Assembly: GCF_004634245.1 (NCBI RefSeq)
Contig: NZ_SJTF01000003.1
Coordinates: forward strand, 372,001-436,000
Length of the DNA stretch: 64,000 bases
Direction: 5' to 3'
Source: Flavobacterium foetidum
Lineage (GTDB): Bacteria > Bacteroidota > Bacteroidia > Flavobacteriales > Flavobacteriaceae
Shown here: in pieces, positions 35,512 through 44,579 of the stretch
Position numbering within the stretch: position 1 is the stretch's first letter
Layout of the letters: each line of letters starts with the position of its first letter
Notes under the pieces: generated by a model
Database searches by the model: none
The model's input: only the letters and a program-made list of their open reading frames with translations
What the model was told of the DNA's origin: nothing
Translations under genes and position numbers: made by a program

Positions 35512-37044
35512 TTAATCATAACCAAGATTCTGATCGTATAATCCAGGAACTGCAAGGATTTCTGATAACGGAATTGGATACAACAATGAATTATTATCAA
35601 TAGTTCTGATTTTATTCTCCGTATCTTCCGCTGCTTTCCAAGCATTCATGATTGTTACAGCTTTGCCTGATCTTATTAAATCAAACCACCTTGTTCCCTC
35701 TGCAAAAAACTCTTTTCTTCTTTCTACGAATAATTCATCTAAGGTAATATTAGAAGCATTTGCAGCAACTCCCGCTCTTGTTCTTACTTTATTAACGATA
35801 TCATCAACTTCTGCCTGCGAACCTCCACCGCCATGAAGCGTACATTCTGCCATTAACATTAAGACATCTGTATATCGTGTAATCATAAAATCGACTCCCC
35901 AGTCCTCACGACCGTTCCCGTATCTTGTAGCATCAATGTATTTTTTAAATACTGGAAGGGTGTAACTGCCTTTGTATGTTCCAGAAGCTACGGTATAACT
36001 TGTGGCAATTCCAAAAATTTTTCTTTTATCGGTTGCAGCAAACAAGCTCATAAATCCGTTTGAAATAGGTCTGGATTCTAAAGCTCCTTGCGCCGACAAG
36101 TTTAAAGAAGCAAAATAAGGCTCATAACCCAATTCTACCATAAAATTGCCTCCTACCGGAGTGGAAATATTCTGTGTATACGGAATTACAAGTACATTTT
36201 CTTTGTTAGCATTTCCTTCTGTTTTAAAAATCTGATCGTACTCTGCTCCAAAAGCATACAAACCACTTAACTTAATATCATTTAATTCTTTATATGCCTT
36301 ATCCCATTCATTTAATCCTAATGTTGCACCGTCAATCCCGTAAGTTGGACTTGATCGCGTCATGTAAACCAATCCCAATAATGCTTTTGCACCATATTTA
36401 GTAACACGACCAAAATTGGCAGTATCATATGACGGAGGAAGATCAGCAATAGCCAATTCTAAATCTGAAATAATTAGCCTGTAAACATCTGTAACAGCTG
36501 TTCTTGGTATTTTCGCGGCTTCTTGTGCTGTTAATGTTTTGTCTATTAGCGGCACTCTTCCAAACCATCTAACTAAATCGAAATAACAAAATGCTCTCAA
36601 AAAACGCGCCTCTGCTGCCATTGTAGTTTTATCAGCAGGATTCGTAAAAATCGCATCTCCTTTTTCCGCAATTTTTTCTAATAATTGGTTGGCTTTGTAG
36701 ATAGCATTGTAATTAGTCAAATAAGCTTCTTTCACATAAGTATTAGAACTGATAGAAGTATAAAAACTGTTGATTCCTTCCCAGTCTCTTGACGCCTGTG
36801 TTTTGGCCATTAAATTATCTGACCTGGTTTCACTTAGATTCATTAATCTGTTGGCATAACCATATACGCTTGCTCCATGAAAAGCTATCGAATATGTGGC
36901 ATTTCTAGCTTGCACAAAATCACCCGGAGTCGCATAAAAGTTCTCGATTGTTCCCTGTGACAAAGGCAGCTGCGTCAATTCATCTGTACAAGATGATTGT
37001 GCAAACAATAATATACCTGCTGCTATAATGATATATTTTTTCAT
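35512..37044 (-). CDS. SusD/RagB family glycan-binding lipoprotein (pair 2)
   Basis: The 510-residue lipoprotein has signal MKKYIIIAAGILLFAQSSC, whose cysteine at residue 19 is the lipidation site. Helical repeats include AEARFLRAFCYFDLVRWFG and DVLMLMAECTLHGGGGSQAEV. The C-terminal FVERRKEFFAEGTRWFDLIRSG is the SusD signature. It sits 6 bp after the SusC stop and works as lid and binding subunit of that transporter. It is of normal size, unlike the larger pair-1 SusD, so the pairs probably take different oligosaccharides. Confidence 0.94.
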   Translation of the reverse strand: MKKYIIIAAGILLFAQSSCTDELTQLPLSQGTIENFYATPGDFVQARNATYSIAFHGASVYGYANRLMNLSETRSDNLMAKTQASRDWEGINSFYTSISSNTYVKEAYLTNYNAIYKANQLLEKIAEKGDAIFTNPADKTTMAAEARFLRAFCYFDLVRWFGRVPLIDKTLTAQEAAKIPRTAVTDVYRLIISDLELAIADLPPSYDTANFGRVTKYGAKALLGLVYMTRSSPTYGIDGATLGLNEWDKAYKELNDIKLSGLYAFGAEYDQIFKTEGNANKENVLVIPYTQNISTPVGGNFMVELGYEPYFASLNLSAQGALESRPISNGFMSLFAATDKRKIFGIATSYTVASGTYKGSYTLPVFKKYIDATRYGNGREDWGVDFMITRYTDVLMLMAECTLHGGGGSQAEVDDIVNKVRTRAGVAANASNITLDELFVERRKEFFAEGTRWFDLIRSGKAVTIMNAWKAAEDTENKIRTIDNNSLLYPIPLSEILAVPGLYDQNLGYD

Positions 37045-37050
37045 TTTCTT

Positions 37051-40000
37051 TTAATTAAAATTAATATTAAGCCCAATTACTAAAGATTTCGCCAAAGGCG
37101 CTCCTCCGTAATCTACAGGTACCGAAAAATCACTATTTGAACTTGCTGAAGTATTTACTGCTTCTGGATTAAAACCTACTTTGTATTTATTCCAGTAAAA
37201 CCAGTTTTCTCCTGTTACATATAATCTGGCGTTATCTATTCTTGAAATTCCTTTAAGCGCTTGTCTTAAATTGTAGCCAATAGAAATATTTCTGATACTC
37301 ACGTAATCCGACTTATACAACCAGTCTGAGTTGGCCTGATAACCAAAAGATGTCCTCCAGTTTCCTCTAACGGCTGGATCAACGTTTAATGAATTTTCGA
37401 CAGACCCCATGCCAGTACGATCAATAGCACGTCCTGTTAATCCGTAAACTGTTCCCCCGTTTTGTCCCTGAACCAATACGTTTAAATCAAAATCTTTGTA
37501 TTTAAACGTATTGGTTATTCCCCACGTATATTTTGGAGTCGGATTGCCTAAGTCAACACGGTCTTCTGCATTGATTTTTTTATCTCCGTTTTGGTCAACA
37601 TACCTTGGATCTCCAAGTACTAATTTATTTCCTCCAATTGTAGTTCCGCCTGCATCGATATCCGCCTGAGTCACTACTCCGTTCTGCTTCAATCCAAAAA
37701 TTGTATACATTGGCTTTCCAACTTCTAGTTTTACAAATGGAACACCTCCATCATATGCATTGCTGATTTCAATTTTAGACTGACCAGGCCCTAATGCCAA
37801 AACTTTATTTTCATTATGACTTATGTTTGCAGAAGTTCTCCATTCAAAACTTGGTGTTTTAACATTTAAAGAATTCAACTCAAACTCCCATCCCTGATTC
37901 TGCACCTCTCCAATATTAGTTAAATATGTTTGAAAACCAGAATCTCCTGGCACTGGAACCCTTAAAAGTAATTCACTATTATTTTTCCTGTATAACTCGA
38001 ATGTTCCGGTAAGTCTGTTTTTAATAAATCCGAAATCCAAACCAAAATCTATACTTTTTGATTCTTCCCAATGCAAGGAAGGATTTGGTATAGAAGCTGC
38101 CCCTTGACCAATTGCAACCGCACCTCCAATCGAATAGTTATAAGTGCCTAGAGTTGCATATTTCGCATAACTTGCAATGTTATTACTTCCATTTATACCA
38201 GTACTTGCTCTAAGCTTAAATTCGGTTAGCCAATCAACATTTTCAAGAAAAGCCTCTTGTTTAACTCTCCATCCTAACGAAAGAGAAGAAAAAGTTCCCC
38301 ATCTCCTCTCGGTACCAAATTTCGAAGATCCATCACGTCTGATACTAGCTGCAAAAATGTATTTCTCTTTGAAATTATACTGAAGACGAGAGAAATAAGA
38401 CAGTAATGTGTTTTTCTCGGCAGTAGTAGAACCGATAGATCCCGCAGGAAGCGTTTCTATACTTGAACTATTATAAAGCGCTCCCGATGACATGGTAGAT
38501 TTTGTGATTTGATACGAATTGAATGACTCTCCTAAAAGCACATTAAAACTGTGTTTTCCAAAAGTTCTATCAAAAGTAAGCGTATTTTCATTTACAATAT
38601 TTTGCCTTCTGTACGTATTATATGCTCCTCTAATACTTGCAATAACATCATTTGGCGTGTAACTTTCATTTACATTGTCTGAGTTATCAAAATTAATAGT
38701 ACTCTTTAAAGTAAAATTTTTAGCAAACTGATAACTGGCATATCCTGAAATTAGATTTCTGTACATGGAATTTCTCCCTGTTCGCGCTAAAGCGTTCAGC
38801 ATATTTGTTGTACTAGAACCCCATGCATATCGAGTTGTATATTTTTCTCCTTTAGCATTTGAAGCACTTTCAAAAACTGGAGTTGCGGTAAGAGCTTTAA
38901 ACAAAGTATTATCTTTCCCTTCAACCCCTGGATCATTTTTAATTGAATACGAAGGCGCCAAATTTATTCCCATTTTAAAGTTTTCAGACAATTTAACGTC
39001 TACATTAGCTCTTGCAGAAAAAAGAGAATAATCTGTTCCAATAATATATCCAGTATTTTTTTGATAATTGGCAGAAACATAATAATTTACAGCATCTGTA
39101 GCTCCAGAAGCCGTTAATTGATAATTACTAAATTCTCCTGTGCGGAAAACTTTATCCTGCCAGTCAATATAATCTAATCCTGGGTGCCCTGGCATATCCC
39201 ATCTGTCATCATACAAGTATGTAAAGTATTTTGAATTAGATGTTGTAAGCGGATTGGCAGGATTTACTGCATTGTATGCCGCTATTCTTTCTGCTGTAGT
39301 CTGGCCTGCAGATGCTCCAGCAATTCCTGAACCAACCCATTGCGAATCGATCATCGTTTTCGCACGTTTAATCCATCCTTCTGCAGAGAGCATATCTACT
39401 CTGTTAGCTTCTTTGTTAACTCCTCCATATGTATTAAAAGTAAATTTTGGTTTTCCTTTTTTACCTTTCTTTGTAGTAATAATCACCACTCCATTTGAAG
39501 CCCTAGAACCATAGATTGCAGCTGCAGAGGCGTCTTTTAAAACTTCAATCGAAGCCACATCATTCGGATTCATATTATCAAGCGGGCTTCCGTTAGAAAA
39601 ACCCCCGTTACTGTTTGATCCTTCAGTGTAAATCGGAAATCCATCTACAACATACAAAGGCTCATTTCCTGCCGTAATAGAACCAGCTCCTCTGATTTCT
39701 ATACTAAAAGGCTGCCCTGGAAGACCTGTAGTCTGCTTTACACGAACACCAGCTACCTGACCAACTAATCCCTGGTCAATTCTCGAAATAGGACGTTCTG
39801 TAAAAGTTTCTGTTTTAATTCCTGAAATTGCTCCAGAGGTTAGTTTCTTCTTTTGAGTCCCGTAACCAATTACTACAACTTCATTCAGGTTCGCGCTCTC
39901 AGCATCAAGCGAGACGTTGTAACTCGAAGCAGTTCCGAGTTTTACTTCCTGTTTAACAAATCCTACAAACGAAAAAACCAATGTTTCTCCAGGCGCTGCT

Positions 40001-40194
40001 GCAATAGAGTATTTACCGTTAAAATCTGTACTGGTTGACCTGTTGGTTCCTTTTACAACTACGTTAACACCTGGTATTGATAATTTGGCTGGGTCTGTTA
40101 CGGTTCCTGTAACCGTTTTTTCTTGCGCGTAGCCCGATGGGTACGCAAGCAAAAATAAAATCACAATCAGCAAAAGATTAAGATTGTTTTTCAT
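37051..40194 (-). CDS. SusC/RagA TonB-dependent transporter (pair 2)
   Basis: The 1047-residue outer-membrane transporter has a signal peptide (LLLIVILFLLAYPSGYAQ) and a carboxypeptidase-regulatory-like domain (VTGTVTDPAKLSIPGVNVVV). SusC signature NLNEVVVIGYGTQKKK, plug (NEPLYVVDGFPIY, IYGSRASNGVVIITTKKG) and C-terminal barrel follow. It is of the same size as the pair-1 SusC but clearly diverged, so the pairs are not a recent duplication. The promoter carries the perfect operator at 40261-40278, and the gene is divergent from the GH106 operon. Confidence 0.95.
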   Translation of the reverse strand: MKNNLNLLLIVILFLLAYPSGYAQEKTVTGTVTDPAKLSIPGVNVVVKGTNRSTSTDFNGKYSIAAAPGETLVFSFVGFVKQEVKLGTASSYNVSLDAESANLNEVVVIGYGTQKKKLTSGAISGIKTETFTERPISRIDQGLVGQVAGVRVKQTTGLPGQPFSIEIRGAGSITAGNEPLYVVDGFPIYTEGSNSNGGFSNGSPLDNMNPNDVASIEVLKDASAAAIYGSRASNGVVIITTKKGKKGKPKFTFNTYGGVNKEANRVDMLSAEGWIKRAKTMIDSQWVGSGIAGASAGQTTAERIAAYNAVNPANPLTTSNSKYFTYLYDDRWDMPGHPGLDYIDWQDKVFRTGEFSNYQLTASGATDAVNYYVSANYQKNTGYIIGTDYSLFSARANVDVKLSENFKMGINLAPSYSIKNDPGVEGKDNTLFKALTATPVFESASNAKGEKYTTRYAWGSSTTNMLNALARTGRNSMYRNLISGYASYQFAKNFTLKSTINFDNSDNVNESYTPNDVIASIRGAYNTYRRQNIVNENTLTFDRTFGKHSFNVLLGESFNSYQITKSTMSSGALYNSSSIETLPAGSIGSTTAEKNTLLSYFSRLQYNFKEKYIFAASIRRDGSSKFGTERRWGTFSSLSLGWRVKQEAFLENVDWLTEFKLRASTGINGSNNIASYAKYATLGTYNYSIGGAVAIGQGAASIPNPSLHWEESKSIDFGLDFGFIKNRLTGTFELYRKNNSELLLRVPVPGDSGFQTYLTNIGEVQNQGWEFELNSLNVKTPSFEWRTSANISHNENKVLALGPGQSKIEISNAYDGGVPFVKLEVGKPMYTIFGLKQNGVVTQADIDAGGTTIGGNKLVLGDPRYVDQNGDKKINAEDRVDLGNPTPKYTWGITNTFKYKDFDLNVLVQGQNGGTVYGLTGRAIDRTGMGSVENSLNVDPAVRGNWRTSFGYQANSDWLYKSDYVSIRNISIGYNLRQALKGISRIDNARLYVTGENWFYWNKYKVGFNPEAVNTSASSNSDFSVPVDYGGAPLAKSLVIGLNINFN

Positions 40195-40233
40195 AAAGGT
40201 TTAATTTGGTTAATGAATAGCTAGCTAGCACTC

Positions 40234-40278
40234 CAAATGTATTTAGAAGCAACCTCCGTGGTATCCTGTAGTATCCTG
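40234..40278 (-). promoter_or_regulatory. Operator and -7 box of SusC pair 2
   Basis: Minus strand: CAGGATAC-TA-CAGGATAC (40261-40278), exactly 19 bp, then TACATTTG (40234-40241), a perfect TAnnTTTG. The ATG follows after 39 bp. This is the cleanest copy of the PUL promoter design. Confidence 0.88.
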
Positions 40279-40515
40279 TTAGAAATCAATATCTTATACT
40301 TTAACATCACTTTGTTGTACTTTTTTTAACAAGAGAAATAGTGCTAACATATTGATTTACAAGCAGACAAATCTTTCAAAAAATAAAATTTCAACATTCG
40401 GAATTTATTTTAAAAAAAATTAAAGTATTACTCATTTAACACTTTAAAAAAAGAGTATTATTCAAAAACATATAATAATAATTGTAAATAATACATTTAT
40501 TAAATTCACAAAAAA

Positions 40516-40560
40516 CAGGACGCTACAGGATAGCATTCTGACTCACAAAAAATATTTTTA
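40516..40560 (+). promoter_or_regulatory. Operator and -7 box of the GH106 operon
   Basis: Plus strand: CAGGACGC-TA-CAGGATAG (40516-40533), 19 bp, then TATTTTTA (40553-40560). The half-sites differ from the consensus at a few bases but keep the spacing. The leader to the ATG is long, 93 nt, with a small GAGC-GTA-GCTC hairpin. The stretch 40279-40515 between the divergent promoters is AT-rich and shows nothing further. Confidence 0.7.
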
Positions 40561-40653
40561 CTTTATCATTATATCTCGTTGAGACCGAGCGTAGCTCTTT
40601 AAAAAGCTAAATATAAGCACCTTACCAACTATAACTGACCAACCACTTAAAAA

Positions 40654-43452
40654 ATGAGAATACAAAAATCATATATCGTATTTTTCCTCTTTATAACTCT
40701 AATTTCTTTCAGTCAGAAAAATGAAAAGTCACCTTGGTCTTCTTCTTCCAACATAAACCAGCCTTGGACGAGATGGTGGTGGATGGGAAGCGCAGTTGAC
40801 AAACCTAATTTAAAGAGAAGCTTAATCGATTTTCATAAAGCAGGAATTGGAGGCGTTGAAATTACTCCGATTTATGGGGTTAAAGGAGAAGAAAAAAACT
40901 TCATCGATTATCTTTCTCCAAAATGGCTGGAAATGCTCGATTACACCATTCACGTAGCAGACAGTCTTCATATGCAGGTCGATATGGTATTGGGTACTGG
41001 ATGGCCATACGGTGGGTCACATGTTACACCTGAATATGCCGCTACCAAACTTATAGTAGAAAAATATCCATTAAAAAAGAATGAAACAATAGACAGGGTT
41101 ATCAAACTAGAAAACAGCAAAGAAAAAAATCCTGCTTCGCTTTTGTATGTTGTAGCTTATGGAAGTGATGGTTCTTACGTTAATCTCACGGATAAGCTTA
41201 CGGGAGGTAAACTACAATCAAAAGACAAAGGTTTTGATGGAAGCTCAGTTTCATTACCAAATCCGGAGCCTAACAAACTAAAATGGACTGCAAAAAAAAC
41301 AGATTACACTTTATATGCGGTTTTTACGGGAAAAACTGGTCAGCAGGTAAAAAGAGCTGCGCCGGGAGGAGCTGGTTTTACATTAGACCACTATTCTGAA
41401 GAAGCGCTGAATGCTTATGTTGTTCCATTCAATAATGCTTTCAAAGGACGTGAAGGAAAAATCAGAGCTATATTTAACGACAGTTATGAGGTATATGGCA
41501 CCGATTTTACTCCTACTTTTTTTGATGAATTCTTAAAACTTAGAGGCTACGACCTTAAAAAACAACTGCCTTTGCTTCTCAATGAAACTGACGATGAAAT
41601 AAGCAACAGAATTCGAAGCGATTACCGCCAGACTATTGGTGATTTATTACTGAATAAATTTGACAAACCTTGGACCAAATGGGCCAATTCTAAAAACTTT
41701 AAAACCAAACTTCAAGCACATGGTTCTCCTGGAAATTTAATTGATTTATACGCTTCTGCGGATATTCCAGAATGCGAAACTTTTGGTTCGATGCCGTTTG
41801 ATATTCCTGGTTTTAGACGTGAAAAAGAAGATATTCGTCCCGGAGATGCTGATGCTGTTATGTTGAAGTTTTCTTCATCGGCGGGACATATTTCAGGTAA
41901 AAATCTCGTCTCTTCTGAAACATTTACTTGGCTTCGCGAACATTTTAAAGCAGCATTGTCACAATGCAAACCAGAAGCTGAAGATTTGATGCTGAACGGA
42001 ATCAATCATATTTTCCTGCATGGTTCTACTTATTCGCCAGACAGAGCCACTTGGCCGGGCTGGCAGTTTTATGCTTCTGTAAATTTTAATGCCACTAACA
42101 GCATTTGGGAAGACGCTCCTGCCCTATTTTCTTATATCGCCAACTGCCAGTCATTATTGCAACAGGGAAAATCAGACAATGAAATCCTATTGTATTTTCC
42201 CATTTTTGATACTTGGAATGAATACAAAAAAGGCACTTTGTTTTTTGAATTCAAAATTCATTCTCTTTCAGAATGGCTGCACGGAACCTCATTTTATGAT
42301 ATGACCAATAAATTGATGAAAAAAGGCTATGGCGTTGATTTCATTTCGGATAATTTCATAGCTGATGCTAAAGTTGTTGATGGAAAAATAGTATTGCCGG
42401 GCGGGACTTTTAAATCTTTAATTATTCCTTCCTGCAAAAAAATGCCTTTGGCAACGCTTCAAAAATTAATCGAACTGAAAAAAGCTGGAGCCTCAATTAT
42501 TTTTGAAAATCTGCCAGAATCTGTTCCCGGTTTCTACGATTATAAAAATCAGGAAGAAAAACTGCAATCGCTTTTAGCCGAAAACAAAGAAGTAAAACCT
42601 GTTTCGGATATTTTTACAGCATTAGAAAATGTACAGATTTACCCAGAAACACTTGTCAATACAGGTTTAAAATATATTCGAAGAACAATCGACGGAGAAA
42701 AAATATATTATTTGGTCAACCACACCACCAAAACAATCGACGATTTTATTCCGTTGCAAATCGGCAACAAAGAGGTCATTATTCTTGACCCCCTAAACAG
42801 GGAATTTGGCAATGCCATCGTTAAAAAAACAGGCGATAAAACGTTCGTCAAAATCAGAATAGAACCTGGCAAGTCTTATTTCCTAAAAACAGAAAATACG
42901 GCCTCGCAAAAAAAATGGACTTACTTTGAACCAACTGCCGAAGCTGTTCCGCTAAAAGGAAAATGGAAAATTACTTTTGACAAAGGAGGTCCAAAACTGC
43001 CAAGTCCGGCTACAATTTCAAATTTGGAATCATGGACAAGCTTAAGTCCTGAAGCCGAAGCTTTTTCGGGCTCTGCAACCTACACTTTGGAATTTGACAA
43101 TCCGAATGCCAAAACAGAATCTTGGAATCTCAATCTGGGGGATGTCCGCGAAAGCGCAAAAATCTGGCTGAATGACCAATATATTGGCACAGCATGGTCT
43201 GTTCCATATCAATTGAATATTGGAAAACTAAAATCAGGCAAAAACATTCTTAAGATTCAGGTCACCAATCTTTCTGCTAACCGAATTCGCGACAAAGAAT
43301 TAAAAGGAGAAGAATGGAAGATTTTTTACGAAATCAATATGGTTGATAAAGATTATAAAAAATTCGACGCCACAAAATGGAGTCCGATGCCTTCTGGATT
43401 ATTAGGGCCGGTGACCCTTACACCTTTAACCTCTAAACTAACTATTAAATAA
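40654..43452 (+). CDS. GH106 alpha-L-rhamnosidase
   Basis: The 932-residue secreted protein has signal peptide MRIQKSYIVFFLFITLISFSQ. GH106 hallmarks are WTRWWWMGSAVDKPNLKRSL, AGIGGVEITPIYGVKG, VLGTGWPYGGSHVTPEYAA and FNDSYEVYG. The C-terminal jelly roll contains NLGDVRESAKIWLNDQYIGT. The family removes terminal alpha-L-rhamnose from RG-I, RG-II or rhamnogalacturonan oligosaccharides by inversion with Ca2+. It is the first gene of the plus operon and pairs functionally with the GH105 gene 11 bp downstream: alternating removal of rhamnose and galacturonate dismantles the backbone. Confidence 0.93.
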   Translation: MRIQKSYIVFFLFITLISFSQKNEKSPWSSSSNINQPWTRWWWMGSAVDKPNLKRSLIDFHKAGIGGVEITPIYGVKGEEKNFIDYLSPKWLEMLDYTIHVADSLHMQVDMVLGTGWPYGGSHVTPEYAATKLIVEKYPLKKNETIDRVIKLENSKEKNPASLLYVVAYGSDGSYVNLTDKLTGGKLQSKDKGFDGSSVSLPNPEPNKLKWTAKKTDYTLYAVFTGKTGQQVKRAAPGGAGFTLDHYSEEALNAYVVPFNNAFKGREGKIRAIFNDSYEVYGTDFTPTFFDEFLKLRGYDLKKQLPLLLNETDDEISNRIRSDYRQTIGDLLLNKFDKPWTKWANSKNFKTKLQAHGSPGNLIDLYASADIPECETFGSMPFDIPGFRREKEDIRPGDADAVMLKFSSSAGHISGKNLVSSETFTWLREHFKAALSQCKPEAEDLMLNGINHIFLHGSTYSPDRATWPGWQFYASVNFNATNSIWEDAPALFSYIANCQSLLQQGKSDNEILLYFPIFDTWNEYKKGTLFFEFKIHSLSEWLHGTSFYDMTNKLMKKGYGVDFISDNFIADAKVVDGKIVLPGGTFKSLIIPSCKKMPLATLQKLIELKKAGASIIFENLPESVPGFYDYKNQEEKLQSLLAENKEVKPVSDIFTALENVQIYPETLVNTGLKYIRRTIDGEKIYYLVNHTTKTIDDFIPLQIGNKEVIILDPLNREFGNAIVKKTGDKTFVKIRIEPGKSYFLKTENTASQKKWTYFEPTAEAVPLKGKWKITFDKGGPKLPSPATISNLESWTSLSPEAEAFSGSATYTLEFDNPNAKTESWNLNLGDVRESAKIWLNDQYIGTAWSVPYQLNIGKLKSGKNILKIQVTNLSANRIRDKELKGEEWKIFYEINMVDKDYKKFDATKWSPMPSGLLGPVTLTPLTSKLTIK

Positions 43453-43463
43453 CGATATCTAAA

Positions 43464-44579
43464 ATGAGAAAATTACTTTTAATCTTCGCTATTGGAGCTT
43501 TCTATACTGTGAGCGCACAGCAGTTTGATAAAAAATTAGTGCTCAAACAAATGATTTTGGCCAACGATTATTTTATGCAGAAATGGCCTGAAACCGGAAA
43601 AACAATTATTACCAATAAAGAACGCCCAAGCAATATCTGGACAAGAGGTGTTTATTATGAAGGATTGATGGCGCTGCATGAAATTTTTCCGAAAGATGCG
43701 TATTATGATTATGCCATGTCGTGGTCTGAGTTTCACAAATGGGGATTCAACGGTGGCAACACTACAAGAAATGCTGATAATTACTGTGCTGCACAAACGT
43801 ATATTGATTTGTACAATTTAGAACCAGATCCTAAAAAACTAAAAAATACAAAAGCCAATCTGAACATGCTGTTAAACACGCCTCAGCTTGATGACTGGTC
43901 TTGGATTGACGCTATACAAATGGGAATGCCTGTTTTTGCCAAAATGGGTGTTTTAGAAAAAGACAATCGTTATTTCGAAAAAATGTATCAAATGTATATG
44001 TATTCAAGAAACAAACACGGCGATCACGGACTTTTCAATCCAAAAGACGGTTTATGGTGGCGTGATGCCGATTTTGACCCTCCGTACAAAGAACCAAACG
44101 GAGAAGATTGTTATTGGAGCCGTGGTAATGGCTGGGTAATTGCGGCTTTAGCAAAAGTATTGACCATTATTCCTGAAAATGCGCCGCACAGAGAGCAGTA
44201 TGTAAAAGACTTAAAAGCAATGGCAACTGCACTTGTCCCAATTCAAAGACCTGACGGTTTTTGGAATGTAAGTCTGCACGACCCAACTAATTTTGGAGGA
44301 AAAGAAGCTTCTGGAACTGCCTTATTTGTTTACGGAATGGCTTACGGCGTAAACAACGGCATTTTGAAAAAAGAAACTTATCTTCCTGTAATTGAAAAAG
44401 CTTGGAATGCGCTTACAAAAGAAAGTCTTCACGAAAACGGATTTTTAGGATTTTTACAGTCAACTGGAAAAGAACCTAAAGACGGACAACCCTTATCTTA
44501 TGACAAAATTCCTGATTTCGAAGATTATGGACTAGGCTGTTTTTTACTGGCTGGTTCAGAAATTTATAAAATGAAATGA
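43464..44579 (+). CDS. GH105 unsaturated rhamnogalacturonyl hydrolase (second of two)
   Basis: The 371-residue secreted protein has signal peptide MRKLLLIFAIGAFYTVSAQ. Typical (alpha/alpha)6 motifs are WTRGVYYEGLMALHEIFP, RNADNYCAAQTYIDLY, DDWSWIDAIQMGMPVFAKMG and CYWSRGNGWVIAALAKVL. The family removes unsaturated galacturonate from products of the PL11 lyase. It is shorter than the first GH105 (444 residues) and from a different branch, so the two may prefer different chain lengths or residues. Its stop overlaps the start of the GH2 gene by 4 bp (ATGA), so translation is likely coupled. Confidence 0.92.
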   Translation: MRKLLLIFAIGAFYTVSAQQFDKKLVLKQMILANDYFMQKWPETGKTIITNKERPSNIWTRGVYYEGLMALHEIFPKDAYYDYAMSWSEFHKWGFNGGNTTRNADNYCAAQTYIDLYNLEPDPKKLKNTKANLNMLLNTPQLDDWSWIDAIQMGMPVFAKMGVLEKDNRYFEKMYQMYMYSRNKHGDHGLFNPKDGLWWRDADFDPPYKEPNGEDCYWSRGNGWVIAALAKVLTIIPENAPHREQYVKDLKAMATALVPIQRPDGFWNVSLHDPTNFGGKEASGTALFVYGMAYGVNNGILKKETYLPVIEKAWNALTKESLHENGFLGFLQSTGKEPKDGQPLSYDKIPDFEDYGLGCFLLAGSEIYKMK

